The position numbers were made by a program, and so were the translations under genes. Below the pieces are notes generated by a model. It was not told the origin of the DNA. It did not search any database and saw only the letters and a list, made by a program, of their open reading frames with translations. Of a stretch of 64,000 bases of DNA, positions 11,928 to 23,900 are shown piece after piece. Each line of letters opens with the position of its first letter. The stretch's first letter is position 1. The DNA is from Branchipolynoe longqiensis (Eukaryota; Annelida; Polychaeta; Phyllodocida; Polynoidae), in assembly GCA_030323885.1 (NCBI GenBank), contig CM059194.1:682001-746000 (forward strand), given 5' to 3'.

Positions 11928-12674
11928 GGGCCCATATGTATGAGCCAATTTTTAGCCGGACCGGGGTTAAAGGAGGTTGCCGGGTTAGCTAACCCCAGAG
12001 TTCCAAATGTGTCACGGGGATGTATGTGACCAAAGCATGCCCGAGTTAGCTAACGTTTCAGTTATTTATAGATTTTGGGGAACCCCTGTGTGGGCATTCG
12101 TCGATTCGACACTATTAATATCTCCGCCAATGCGGCGGCGGCCTTAATATTGGTTCGAATTTAGGGTTAAATTGATCAAATTTCACTTATTGCGTATGTA
12201 ATTCTGTTAAATATGGTCGCATTGAATAGATTTGGGCCTAATATATAGCCGCCGATTCGGCAGCGGCGACGGCGGCGATGGAAAGTATACATTGCCGCTG
12301 GCGTTATGCCAGTATGGATATCGACGTCGCTGCGGCGGCTATTTGTTTACTTTACATTCATCGATTCGACAATATGAATAACGCCACCAATGCGGCGGAA
12401 GCCTTAATAACGGTTCGATTTTATGGTTAATTTGAATAAATTTCACTTATTGCGTATCTAATTCTGTTAAATATGATCGCATTGAATAGATTTGGCCATA
12501 ATCGGTGCCTAACCCCACCTTTAACCCTCCTTTCGCATGGGGTTAGTGCAGGCGACTTTAAACTCGCTGAGTTAGTTTAACCCTGATACATACATACGCA
12601 CTTTTCACCGCTAACCCGGGAAACCGCACGACGCAGGGTTACGACCACTAACCCGGGCTCATACATATGGGCCC
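11928..12674. mobile_element. 747-bp TIR element with perfect 19-bp termini
   Basis: The termini gggcccatatgtatgagcc and its exact reverse complement bound the element. Inside are two related blocks (about 12103-12240 and 12355-12500) sharing cacttattgcgtat and ttctgttaaatat, which also recur in another TIR element at 34950-35505. No ORF. Confidence 0.75.
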
Positions 12675-12799
12675 TGGTCATCGACTGAAGGTTCTGGTAA
12701 TCTCAGCCTCACTGCACGGTAGAGGAGGATTGGACACAATTCAAGTCGAGCTAGTCAACGGACACTTGTCAAACATGTGAAGTAATTCAAACACGACCT

Positions 12800-13104
12800 C
12801 TTACCGCGTGCGATCGGACACTGCCTGGCTTCCCGTGCGGACGGTCTGGGGTTTGAATCCAGGCTGACTTACAAGAATGGTACTTGTCGCTACCTATCCT
12901 GGTGCTGGTCATTACTATGATAGGCAATGACCGGATAACTCAGTATCAGGATAATGTGACTGAGTGGGATATCGGGTCATGGTGCCAGCAGCCTTGTCTC
13001 TCATTCGGGGAGCACTATAAAGTTGCTGTGAATGCGCACTGTCACAATTAAGTCGGTGCCAATCCTGATATGACCATAGATGTTTCTAGGACGTAACCAA
13101 CCCT
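12800..13104 (+). mobile_element. SINE family A, divergent
   Basis: Divergent head (tttgaatccagg at box B), shared body, and tail ending ggacgtaaccaaccct. The hAT-like MITE at 13105 is inserted in its tail. Confidence 0.65.
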
Positions 13105-13720
13105 CAGAGAACGTGTATATAAACAGATGAGAGGGACAACTCCCATACTAGAGCATGTAACATCTGCCGACTGTGGCGCTCCAAGTGTATGACACAGCTG
13201 TCAAACTCAAGGCATTGTCAATGGTCGTGTGCAATCTTCATCCAGAAAAAGTGAAATATCTCTAAAACTACACCACCTAGAAACAAACTGATTGGAATAC
13301 ACATAGAAAACATGTTTACCAACAAGATTATATTAAATTGATATGGTTAGGGTTCTGGATTTCTATTAATTTGGAATAAAACTGACGTTTTTCACTACGC
13401 GTACGGCAAACTCAAGGCATTGTCAATGGTCGTGTGCAATCTTCCTACAGAAAAAGTGAAATATCTCTAAAACTATACCAAATAGAAACAAGCCGCTTAG
13501 TACACATATAGAAAACATGTTTACCAACAAGATTATATTGAATTTATAAGGTTAGGGTTCTGGATTTCTATTAATTTTGAATAAAAACAAATGTTTTGCA
13601 CTGAGCGTACCGGCAAACTCAAGGCTTGTTCAACACTAACCGCCAGGAACGCCACTGTAGCCTGTGTTACCGTTTTTCGCGGGAGTTGTCCCTCTCATCT
13701 GTTTATATACACGCTCTCTG
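13105..13720. mobile_element. hAT-like MITE, 40-bp TIRs, 8-bp duplication
   Basis: Near-perfect 40-bp inverted termini lie at 13105-13144 and 13681-13720, starting CAGAGAACGTG / CAGAGAGCGTG. CCAACCCT is duplicated at 13097-13104 and 13721-13728. The interior is a tandem pair of roughly 210-bp units (about 13200-13407 and 13408-13620). No ORF. Confidence 0.88.
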
Positions 13721-14366
13721 CCAACCCTTTAAAAACACCCTTAAACCAACCAAACCTTTCCAAATGCTGATGGGTGGGTCGGGTCACCAGCACGGTCACC
13801 AGACCTTGGACCTGCCACTAAGTGCCTGCAAACAACTAAAAAAACAAGATTTGGCTGAGCCAGAGGACTGACGTAACGTCCACCACGTGTCCAGCTGTAC
13901 CTTCGGCTAGCCACTGTTATTGTTAAACACCGCCCCCTTCTCCAACACACACTTATTCTTGTCCCACAAAGAGCAGACTCTGGTGGCGCTCATTTCCACG
14001 TGTTCCAGCTGACCAGTCCGCTGGTACCAGCACCTCCTGACACTGAACGAGGAACCAGCGTAAAGCCGGTCACCGAGCCTCCCCTGAAATAAACAAGGGA
14101 CCAGCGTACAGTGGGTCACCGAGCATACCCGTAATCAACAAGGAACCAGCGCAAAGCCGGTCACCGAGCCTCCCCTGACTCATGACCACGGCTTAATGCC
14201 ACTTGTCTGGAAGGTCTAGGTTTTGGCTGCAGATTCACAAATCGTGAGCTTTGAGTTGGCTGTGGGCTGTGTGCTGTAGGTGTGGAGTAACCCGACACGA
14301 TCAACACAGGCCCAATCGACACCAGCCATCTGAAGTCTGAAGACTGATCGCCAGTCGCTACTCACG
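13721..14366 (+). promoter_or_regulatory. Presumed DGAT1 promoter and 5'UTR
   Basis: This unique-looking segment lies between the hAT-like MITE and the start codon. It holds three imperfect copies of a roughly 46-bp unit (about 14050-14177, core accagcg...cggtcaccgagc). No convincing TATA box was seen next to the ATG. The transcription start cannot be placed from sequence. Confidence 0.4.
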
Positions 14367-14902
14367 ATGAACAGCGCCACCGTCGTCTCCGCCTTCGTCG
14401 CCAACTACTTTGGCTTTTCCCAGCCGGAGTTGAAGCAGCGGCGGCCGGCGACCACGCAGACAACGCAGACCACAGAGCCCGCCCCCGGCGTACACAAGGC
14501 CCGCCCCCGTGGCACGGCCCCGGGCAGTGAGGGGCTGTGTGGCGGAACGGCCCCGGGCAGTGAGGGGCTGTGTGGCGGCACGGCCCCGGGCAGTGAGGGG
14601 CGGTGTGGCGGCACGGCCCCGGGCAGTGAGGGGCGGTGTGGCGGCACGGCCCCGGGCAGTGAGGGGCGGTGTGGCGGCACGGCCCCGGGCAGTGAGGGGC
14701 GGTGTGGCGGCACGGCCCCGGGCAGTGAGGGGCTGTGTGGCGGCACGGCCCCGGGCAGTGAGGGGCGGTGTGGCGGCGCGCCGGGCACCAGGAGCCCGCC
14801 GGCCCGGGCACCGGGAGGGGCGGGGACCAGCTGGCCGCGGTGGCTGCTGGAGCCGGAGAGCTTCACCCCCGAACTGAGCCGGGCGGGCCGGGCGTGCAAC
14901 AG
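14367..14902 (+). CDS. DGAT1: DGAT1 exon 1 (variable N-terminus with 11-residue repeats)
   Basis: The ATG at 14367 has A at -3 and is the first in-frame ATG after an in-frame TGA at 14331-14333. The exon encodes residues 1-178 plus two bases of codon 179 and ends at CAACAG|GTAAAG. Splicing to 32427 completes a Ser codon directly before CHRIADSLF. Residues 1-45 are Thr/Ala/Pro-rich. Residues 49-136 are eight copies of GTAPGSEG(L/R)CG. The tail is Gly/Pro/Arg-rich. In known DGAT1 proteins this cytosolic N-terminus is poorly conserved, so there is no homology support here. The call rests on phase, the correct donor and position. Confidence 0.82.
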
Positions 14903-17900
14903 GTAAAGGCCACCAGGTGGCGCCCTGCTTTATGTTTAATTTACTAACTTAGAGATTATCTTACAGATCATCTTCTGGTTCATCTCGGCCCTATTGCCTT
15001 TTTTTTGTATTGGGCCTCTAAAGAGTCATGTAACCTCATTATGGTAAAACCGATATATTTTTTTGCGACACGTATGGTCTATGGAGCCCTGAAGTTATGA
15101 GATATAGTATTGTCATGGAGGTGATGAAAATGGGAAATATTGTGCCTAGACTAGAGGGTAGAGTGGGACTCGAACCCACATCTCTGCATTCCGGGCCAGT
15201 GTGCTAACCATTACACCATCTAGGCTCCCTGGTAATGTGGTATCACCACACTACCCATGCCTACCTGTTGGTTACTTGCCTGAGAGGTCAGTGCAGACTA
15301 CTAGTACTACACTCGTCCCCTGGAATCGTAAGTCTTACAATTACATACATACAGGCAATGCACTAACACATACACACACAGGGTAGGTTCAGCAACCATA
15401 CAACACGTAGCTTGTACAGGATCATGGTCACGGCAACCAGTGTCATGGGGGTGATGAAAATGGGAAATTTTGTGCCTAGAGCGGGACTCGAAACGACATC
15501 TCTTTGCATTCCGGGCCAGTGTGCTAACCATTTCACCACTTAGGCTCCCTTGTATCACCACACTACCCACGTCTACCTGTCTATGTGGTTACTTGCCTGA
15601 GAGGTCAGTGCAGACTACTACAGTATTTATAATTGTGGGTGTCCTCTGCAATGTCCATCCAACCATAGCTCAGGCAGTGTGGGGTCTACTCCGGATTTTG
15701 TTCTCCCCAAACATCTGCTTACAGGAACTATATTGCAGTATTGGCGGATGTGTGCGTGTATAACTGTGTGTGTCACTGTCATTTCACTCTGTGTGTGTGT
15801 GTGTTATTGAGGCAGGGCCCATGTCTGCCTACAGATCCTGTTTACAGGGATGCCAGTCTTCCACTAATTAATGGAATTCCAATAATTTAATTTTTTCATT
15901 TAATTTTTTTTATTAGTGTTTTAGACAATTTGGGATGACTTAGATTTTTTGAATTTTCATATTTCCATGCACATCCATTACTACTGATATTTTTTTTTCA
16001 AATTCAATTTTTCTATACGTTTTAGATAATTTGGGACGTTTACATTTTTTATTCATTTTTTGTTGTTGAGATGGACAATTTTCCATAATTCCACTAATTT
16101 CTGGTAGAGATTTCGCTTTTCGTGTTTTCCACTAATTTTATCAACTCCAACTGGCATCCCTGTGTTTCGATGTGTAGATCGGGATGTGGACAGGCTCGGG
16201 CATCCCCCAGTCAAAGCCTATGGACAGAAAAGTATTTGCCGTCATGGCTGAGTTTATTCACCAGACTGAGTGGAACAGAAGGGGTGGCCGAATGAGTTGA
16301 ATATCGTCTTCCGGTTTTGTAGATCGTGGGATTCGCACCCTGGTCGAGTCAAAGCATTGGTTTAAAAATTGATACATGTCATTTACTAGCCTGGTGCTCA
16401 GCATTATTAGTAGGACCGGCAGCACCATCAATATTCACAGAATATCTGTATGGATTTCATTTTGATGAAATTACATCACTTAGAAGATCAACATATGTTC
16501 TATCTGATGTTCTTGTTGGATTGGATATATAATAAGTTTGTATTTAAGTAAAATCCATTTGTATGATGAGTGTATTTAGTGACTATTCGTTCATCACTGA
16601 TGCAAAGTGATAGTCTGATGTAAAGAAAAACGATCCCGAAAACAGGTTATCTTTAATTGGCTTATGCTCCCTTGTGCTACATTTTAGAAAGTCATGGATG
16701 GTACCAAAAGAAGCGCCATGACCTCAGTTTTCTACCCATGTAGGTTTGCCCTAAGTAATAAAAAAAAAGCCGATCATGGTAAATTCTGCAATTTAAATTA
16801 TTTTGGAAGTGTAATCATGTACTGAACTTTAAAATCTTTGAAACCTAATAAGATGGTATGGATAGATAGACAATTTGATTCCCTTTCCAATGGTACCAAT
16901 GTTACTATCGAGTTAGTTAGTGCAAGGAACCGCTGACAGAATATTGATACAAACCTCTTTGGGCCTTTCTGTCCATTGTAGTTTCACAATGATGACACAC
17001 ATGTACAAACATCTATCTGATATTGATGTATATTGGAATATATTACAGAATATGTAACCTAATAGTTTGCCAAATTTAGGGAAGATCCAACCATTGCTTT
17101 AGGTACAATGAATATTTAAAGATTTATTTAAATCAATATTTTAGTTTTTACGCACTTTTGTTGTTGTTTTTGTGATGGCTGTATTTATGCTGCCCATAAC
17201 GGTTAAGTCTAATGACTTGTTTTCGCCGCTAGACAGTAATAGTCTTGTGACTCTCCTTCTTTTTATCACTTTCAGTTGTTGTGTAGCTAACTACTGCATG
17301 CATTCTCTCTCTGTTTGTAAGCATTCTCCAACATCCCCCAAACCTCTGTGATTTTGTTCGTTCTACAATTGGATAATTGTTTGGTTACTAATAGTTAATT
17401 TCTCTGAATGTCTTCACCTTGCTGTGTTGGTGGTCATTAGGTTTTGATTTTAAGTTTAAAGTTTACCTTTTGTTACCTAGCATCTATCTATACCCTCTAA
17501 AACTTTGCTTGAATCATCAGTGTATTTTCTATTTATTTAACTATCTATCTACCTATCTTTCTTTTTCTTATTTAATTCATTTTATTTGTTGTCATTAGTC
17601 TAGCGGTGCATTTAGCTCTCTTTTGATTAATGTTTTATATGTTTCTATTGTCCCTGTACTTCTTTCTTCTACTCGCAGTGTATTCCATTCCCTTGCCTTC
17701 ATGTACTCGGTACCCCTATCATATGATCTGTTTTTGGCTCTGTTTATTATCAGTCTGGGCCATCACTACCTCTTGTTGCCTTTTTTGTTACCTGCACCCT
17801 CCCAAACTTCCTTGTCTCCCTGAATGCTACTATTTTGAGATGTGCTTTTCTCCTGTCATTTAATGTGTTGACTCTTGTTTTCCTATGGATATCATCAGTT

Positions 17901-20900
17901 GGGCGTCTATGTTCCACCTTCAGACTGCTCTATTTTGTAGTCTTTGTAGTTTATCCAACATATTTTTGTTTCCCCCCATATATATTACATCACCATAGTC
18001 GAAGTATGGTAGTATCATACCTTTATAGATTTTAATAGCCATATTTGTAGTTAGGTATTTTCTGATATTCGCTAATATCCAGATTTTGTGGTTTGCCGTC
18101 TTGATAACTTCTTTTATGTTATCATTGTAGTTTAGTTTCCTATCAAGATTCATCCCTGGATATCAGTAGTTGGTCTGATAATCAAGAACTTTTCCTCCCA
18201 AAATTATTGCCTCCTCATTGCCATAGTTGATTTTCCCACTGCCAAACACTAGAACCTTCGACTTCTTGTGGTTTATGGAAATCTTGTTGGAGTTACACCA
18301 ATTATCTAAAGCTACTGGTTTCTCATTTAGCTTATCTCTGTTCTCTTTTCGGCTATTGCTGTTGTGTATATCATGGTGTCATCAGAATATAGTTGGAATT
18401 TGATTCCCTCTCAGGACTTCTCCATGTGATGTAAAATGAAGAGGAGTTGGCCTAATACTGAACCTTTTGGGACTCCACAGGTTACCTGTATACTTTCTGA
18501 TGTTTTGCCATTTACTTTTATTCTCTGACTTCTCTGACTGATGTAATTCCTTATCCAGTCTAGTGTTCTTCCTCTTATTCCTACTCTTTCTAGCTTTTTT
18601 ATCAATATATCATGATTCACTGTATCGAATGCCTTGCTAAAATCTATGAATGTGGCAGTTGTCTGTTCACCTTCATTCATACCTCTCAGTATGTCATTTG
18701 TTAGATTGGATATAGTTTTTGTTGTGGAAAATCCTTTTCTGAACCCTCCCTGTTTGTCATTTAGTATTGTCTCACTATCTAGATGTTTCATGATGTGCTT
18801 GTACATTAATTTCTCTATCAGCTTGCCTGGCAGAGGTAGGAGTGATATGGGGCGGTAGTTACCCATGTCCCCTTTGTCTACACCCTTGTGTATTGGGACC
18901 ACCATAGCCTGCTTCCAGGCCTTGGTTAAAAATACCCATCTCAAATGAATTATTGATTAAATCACATATAACATTTGGTATGGCTAGCATAGCATCTTTA
19001 ATTATTCTGGCTTGCAGGTTCTTTATTCCTAATGACTTTCCAAGATCTATTCTCTTAACTAGTCTAATCACTTCATTCTCTCTTACTCTTGCTGTCTCTG
19101 TACTATTTTCAACTGCATCACCTGTGTCTTCCCAGCTTCCTCTGAATTGTACTGCTAACTTTGCTCCTATCTCTGTGAAGTGTATCTGGTGCTCTCTCAT
19201 TTGATATGGTGTTCCCTTCTCTATCTTTTAGCACTATTTTGCTTTTCCCATTATCTCCTGGTAATGCCATCTCTACATAGTAGGAACACTGATTGGGTCG
19301 TTGTGATTAGACTAGCTAAGACTCAGCCATGGTGGCAGTTACTTAGCTGTTTGCCAGTAACTGGTGATGGTGTTGTTTCTGTAAATATCCACTGCGTCTG
19401 GACAGGCTTAACAAGGTGAGGGATGGGGGGGGGGGGGGAGTATAGAATTAAAGTTGCATAGTCCGTTGGTTTTGAGTTCCTGTAATTTTTCTGAGATACA
19501 GGTATTAAGTTAATTGTTATAATCTACCTAACTTTAGTTTGAAGTAACTTCTATTTTGAATGGCCAACTTTTGAGATATTTGAAGCGCAAACCTGCAAAG
19601 TTAATTTTGGCATCCATGCCAAAACTCTGGTACCATAGGCTTCTACAGTAATATGTTCTATTAAATTGACTCCATATTCCCTTCCATTTGGGAAGACATT
19701 TTTTTCTCTCTTGAAAATTTATACTGCCTGTCATGAATAGGTCTGAATAGACTTTTTTTTCACTATTATGCAATTGGTCGATGAACATAGACATATGGTA
19801 TGAGATGACACTGTAACATATACACAGCAGTGGAAATCCTAATTGGCAGAAGTGATGGCATGGAGAATTGAACCACCAACCTTCAGATTAAGAGTCACAC
19901 CTAGAAAAAGTCACTCTAACCACTTCGCTACAGAGAAATCGTTAATAAGTGCGTCAGTATCTAAGTTGGATATATATAGAATCAAATCTACATCATTGTT
20001 TTGGTTTTGAAAAAGTTTGACGCTTCATCAGATGCAGTTGAAATTAACGATCTGATGGAGAGTCAAGCCGAGTTGGTGGTAATGGAGCCACTTGTTTGTG
20101 GAGCTGTGACGTCACGCCCGTTGGTGGTGTGAACACAGTGCAGGAGGAGACAATAGAGACGCAGCCCCACGACCGGAAACAAGCCGAGCACTGAGACGTT
20201 ACGTAAGTCTCACAAAGGACTATGGGGCTACTGGCGGCTCCAGACGCCTCCTGTTTGCGGCCCGCCTCCCCGCCCGCCGCCAGTCGTTAGTCTCCTGTGA
20301 ATTATTCAGTATATGCTAACACCAGCCACTTAGTCTGTAGTCACGTGGTCACAATATTACGTGGGCATCTGGTTGAATGGAACGTATACATATGTCAGGG
20401 TCAACAGGGATGACACTTTGCCGCCTTTTGGGGATTGATTTTGACACTTGTCGATTTTATTACATATCCGTTGAGAAAATAAAGTGAGGGCTGGTAGGAA
20501 TGTAGTCCTGTATATCTATCTGTAATTTATGCAATAAAGTGAATACGCATTGTGTAATGAAAACACACTTTCTAATTTCAAAATGCACCACAATGCACAC
20601 TTTCTAAGGTAAATTTCCGGATGTCCCCCCCCATCCCTCTCAGTCGCTGTATGTGCCTTGCAATGACCTGACCTGTTCTCATCCCTAATATATAATTAAT
20701 ATAAGTCGTGAATGATTTAGTCTGTGACTGATTGGTAACGCATACCTTTAAATTTAGTTGACTGACTCGGTGGGTATATAATGACTCAGTGTCAGTGGGT
20801 ATATAATGACTCAGTGTCAGTGGGTATATAATGACTCAGTGAGTGTATAATGACTCAGTAGGTATATAATGACTCGTTGGGTATACAATGACGCGTTGGG

Positions 20901-23900
20901 TATATGATGACTCGGTGGGTATAATGACTCGGTGGGTATATATAATGACTCGGTGGGTATATATAATGACTCGGTGGGTGTATAATGACTCAGTGGGTAT
21001 ATAATGAATGACTCGGTGGGTATATAATGAATGACTCGGTGGGTGTATGATGACTCGGTGGGTATATAATGAATGACTCGGTGGGTGCATAATGACTCAG
21101 TGGGTGTATAATGACTCGGGTATATAATGACTCGGTGGGTGTATAATGACTCGGTGGGTATATAATGACTTGGGTATATAATGACTCAGTTGGTGTATAA
21201 TGACTCAGTGGGTGAATAGTGACTCGGTGGGTGTATAATGACTCGGTGGGTGTATAATGACTCAGTGGGTATTTAAATAATGACTTCAACTTCATTGTTT
21301 ATTAAAGTTGCATAGCCCGATGGTTTTGAGTTTCTGTAATTTTCTAAGAAAAATATATTAGGTTGATTGTTTGGCAAGCACACCAAAATTATGACACCAT
21401 AGGCTTCTGCAGTAACATGTTCTATTAAATTGGCTCGGTATTCCATGCTATGTGGCGACAAATGTTTGCACCAGTATTTAAGTTACATATGTAGAATCAA
21501 ATCTAGATCATTGTTTTGGTTTTGAAAATTTGATGCTTCATCGGACTGCAGCTTGAAAGAGTGAAGCCCGGCTGGTGGCTGGTGGCTGGTGTCTGCATCA
21601 GGGTGTAAAAGCTAAGGCTCGAATCTGTGGCTGTGTAGGCAGGCTATGGTGAAATCAATACAGACAAAGAGAAAGGAAGAGTATAAAGTGTAAAGAAGAA
21701 GAGAGAGTCAAGCCCTCTGGTTTATTATTTATATGGTTACATGGGTTCATTCTAGAGTATCACTCCACCCCTTTCCCCCAATGGAAAACAAGCATTCGTG
21801 GCCCTACTAATAGGGATCCAGCATTCCTGGTCCAAATGGGTACCAGTGGTCTGCCCACCTCCACCACCAAGCTGTAGGGCCCCATGGCCACCACCAACCT
21901 TGAGTGTGGTGATCCCTACCCCAGCAGAGGGGGTAGGCCCTGAGTGCACTCACACCCAGTCCTGCCAGCACCATGTCTATTTACATCCCACTCAGGCACC
22001 ACCAACCCATGCAAACCATGCGTGTTGAAGTGCTGCTGGCTTTTGCAAGTTACCAGCGGCACTCTCTCGGGGAGCAAATAGAGGTTTCACACCGGCAAGA
22101 ACACGTCAAGACAGGCGCAAAGCTATTTGTCCCTGCAATGGCTGGTCGGGAGATGTTGGGAGTTCCATACATCAACCGCCCCCAATGCTGCCACTCTCTA
22201 CAACTACCCACACTATAAGAGGTACCGATGTATATTGGTTATATGAAATATTAAAAGCCCAACATAGTTGGCAACCTTCCTAAAAGGTTTAGTTAGGAGA
22301 GTGGCATTTTGCTAGCTTCAAGTTATGTAAAATTGTTGGTAACCGCCGGCACAGTGTGAGCTGTCGGGGGCGTTGTTGTCGGTGGGATTACTTGTTAAAG
22401 CATGACCAGTCGCATGGCTTATCAGACTCTGATTCTGATGAAGTCTCCGTGCACGCACAGCATCCACTGGCTAGGTGTGTGCCGGAAAGGAGGGGGGGAA
22501 AGCGCCAAAAACATAAGTCAAACTTTTCTACATCGTCGGACGCTGACCTGTCTGAAGGCGACAAATACCGTCGACCTAAGGTGAAACCTAAGTCTAAGAA
22601 GAAGAAAAGCAAAGGTAGGAAGTCCAAGAAAAGTATGTCCTCCTGATAGCTCTGAGTCGTCATTCCGTTCATCTGCTTCTGATAAAGAAGAGGATGGGGT
22701 GATGGAAAGGCAGTTGGCCAAAGTAGGCAAGAACAAGAGACAGGAGCCGGCTGAGTCGGTGATGGTGCGCTCCCTGCTCAGGACAGCTTTGAATGCTGGT
22801 TTCGACACATTTAAGCCAGTTGCTGTCATTTCCAAAGCTGCTGAGAAACATTGATTGATTGATTGGTGGTTGCTTTACGCCGTGTCGGCAGCATAGGCCA
22901 TATTCACGGCGAGAAATGTTTGTTTTTTGTTCAAACCATCGCTTTTACATGTAAAAGCAGACAATCAATTATGTGCCAATAGACACTCATTAAATTAGAA
23001 AGCTCACAATCATATATTTGTGGTCAAGGGAAACAAATTCCCATAGAAAAAGAAAAGTTTGATTAATAATTGATAGAATCCATTTAGTAAACTATGTAAG
23101 GTGGTACAGTCCAGCTGCCCTCAAAAAGGCTAAAATGTTTTCCTGTTTTACTTTAGTAAAAAGGTCATGCATACTGTCTGCAGTGTAGAATGTTGGCGCA
23201 GGGCCAAAAAATCAACGCAACTTAGTAAAATGTGTTTGAGTGTCAGTGGGGACTGACACCCAATACATTCAGGGGGAGGTTCCCCCTTGAGCAGAAAAGC
23301 ATGTGTAAGCCACGAGTGCCCAATACGGCAGCGGCTAAGGACCACTTGGTCCCGCCGACCTCCCGCATGAGTATGTGGTGGCTTTCCCACAGATGGTTCA
23401 ATTTCTTTAAGTTTATTAATGTTTTCATCCCAGTCATGTTGCCATTTGGATTTTTATGTGGGTGGCTATTAGTGGTTTCAGATCAGAGTGAGGGATCAGA
23501 CATGGTTCAAGATCACAGTTCAGGGCCTTCTTCGCAGCCCGATCAGCTCGTTCGTTTCCTTGTATGCCAGCATGGCCAGGCACCTAGCACAGGTGGATAT
23601 CATACCCGTCCGTTGTCAGTTGGTTCATTTTATAAATGACCGTTGCTAGAATAGGGTGATTTGTTTTCAGTCCAGCAACAGCCAGGAGGCAAGAGAAGGA
23701 ATCACTGTATATAACATAGTTAAGTGTGGTTGGATACCTCGATACACTCCAAAGCGAGAAGGAGTGCTCGGGCTTCTGCAATGAAAATCGAGCTCTGATC
23801 GGGCAAACATACACCAAATTTTTCCCGTTGGCAGACTGCCGCAGCAGCTACCCGGCTTTGGTCTTTCGAACCATCAGTGTATATGGAGAGGTGGTCTGCA

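Noticed and set aside
13105..13720. Telomere-like sequence from ggttagggttctgg
   Set aside because: Only two isolated TTAGGG strings occur, one per internal unit of the MITE.
14362..14899. Minus-strand ORFs opposite exon 1
   Set aside because: The GC-rich 33-bp repeat is open on both strands; only the + frame joins in phase with the DGAT1 core.
15307..15570. Small minus-strand ORF resembling 4240-4458
   Set aside because: The similar peptides ([18 protein letters not shown] type) arise from translating the tRNA-like head of SINE family B.
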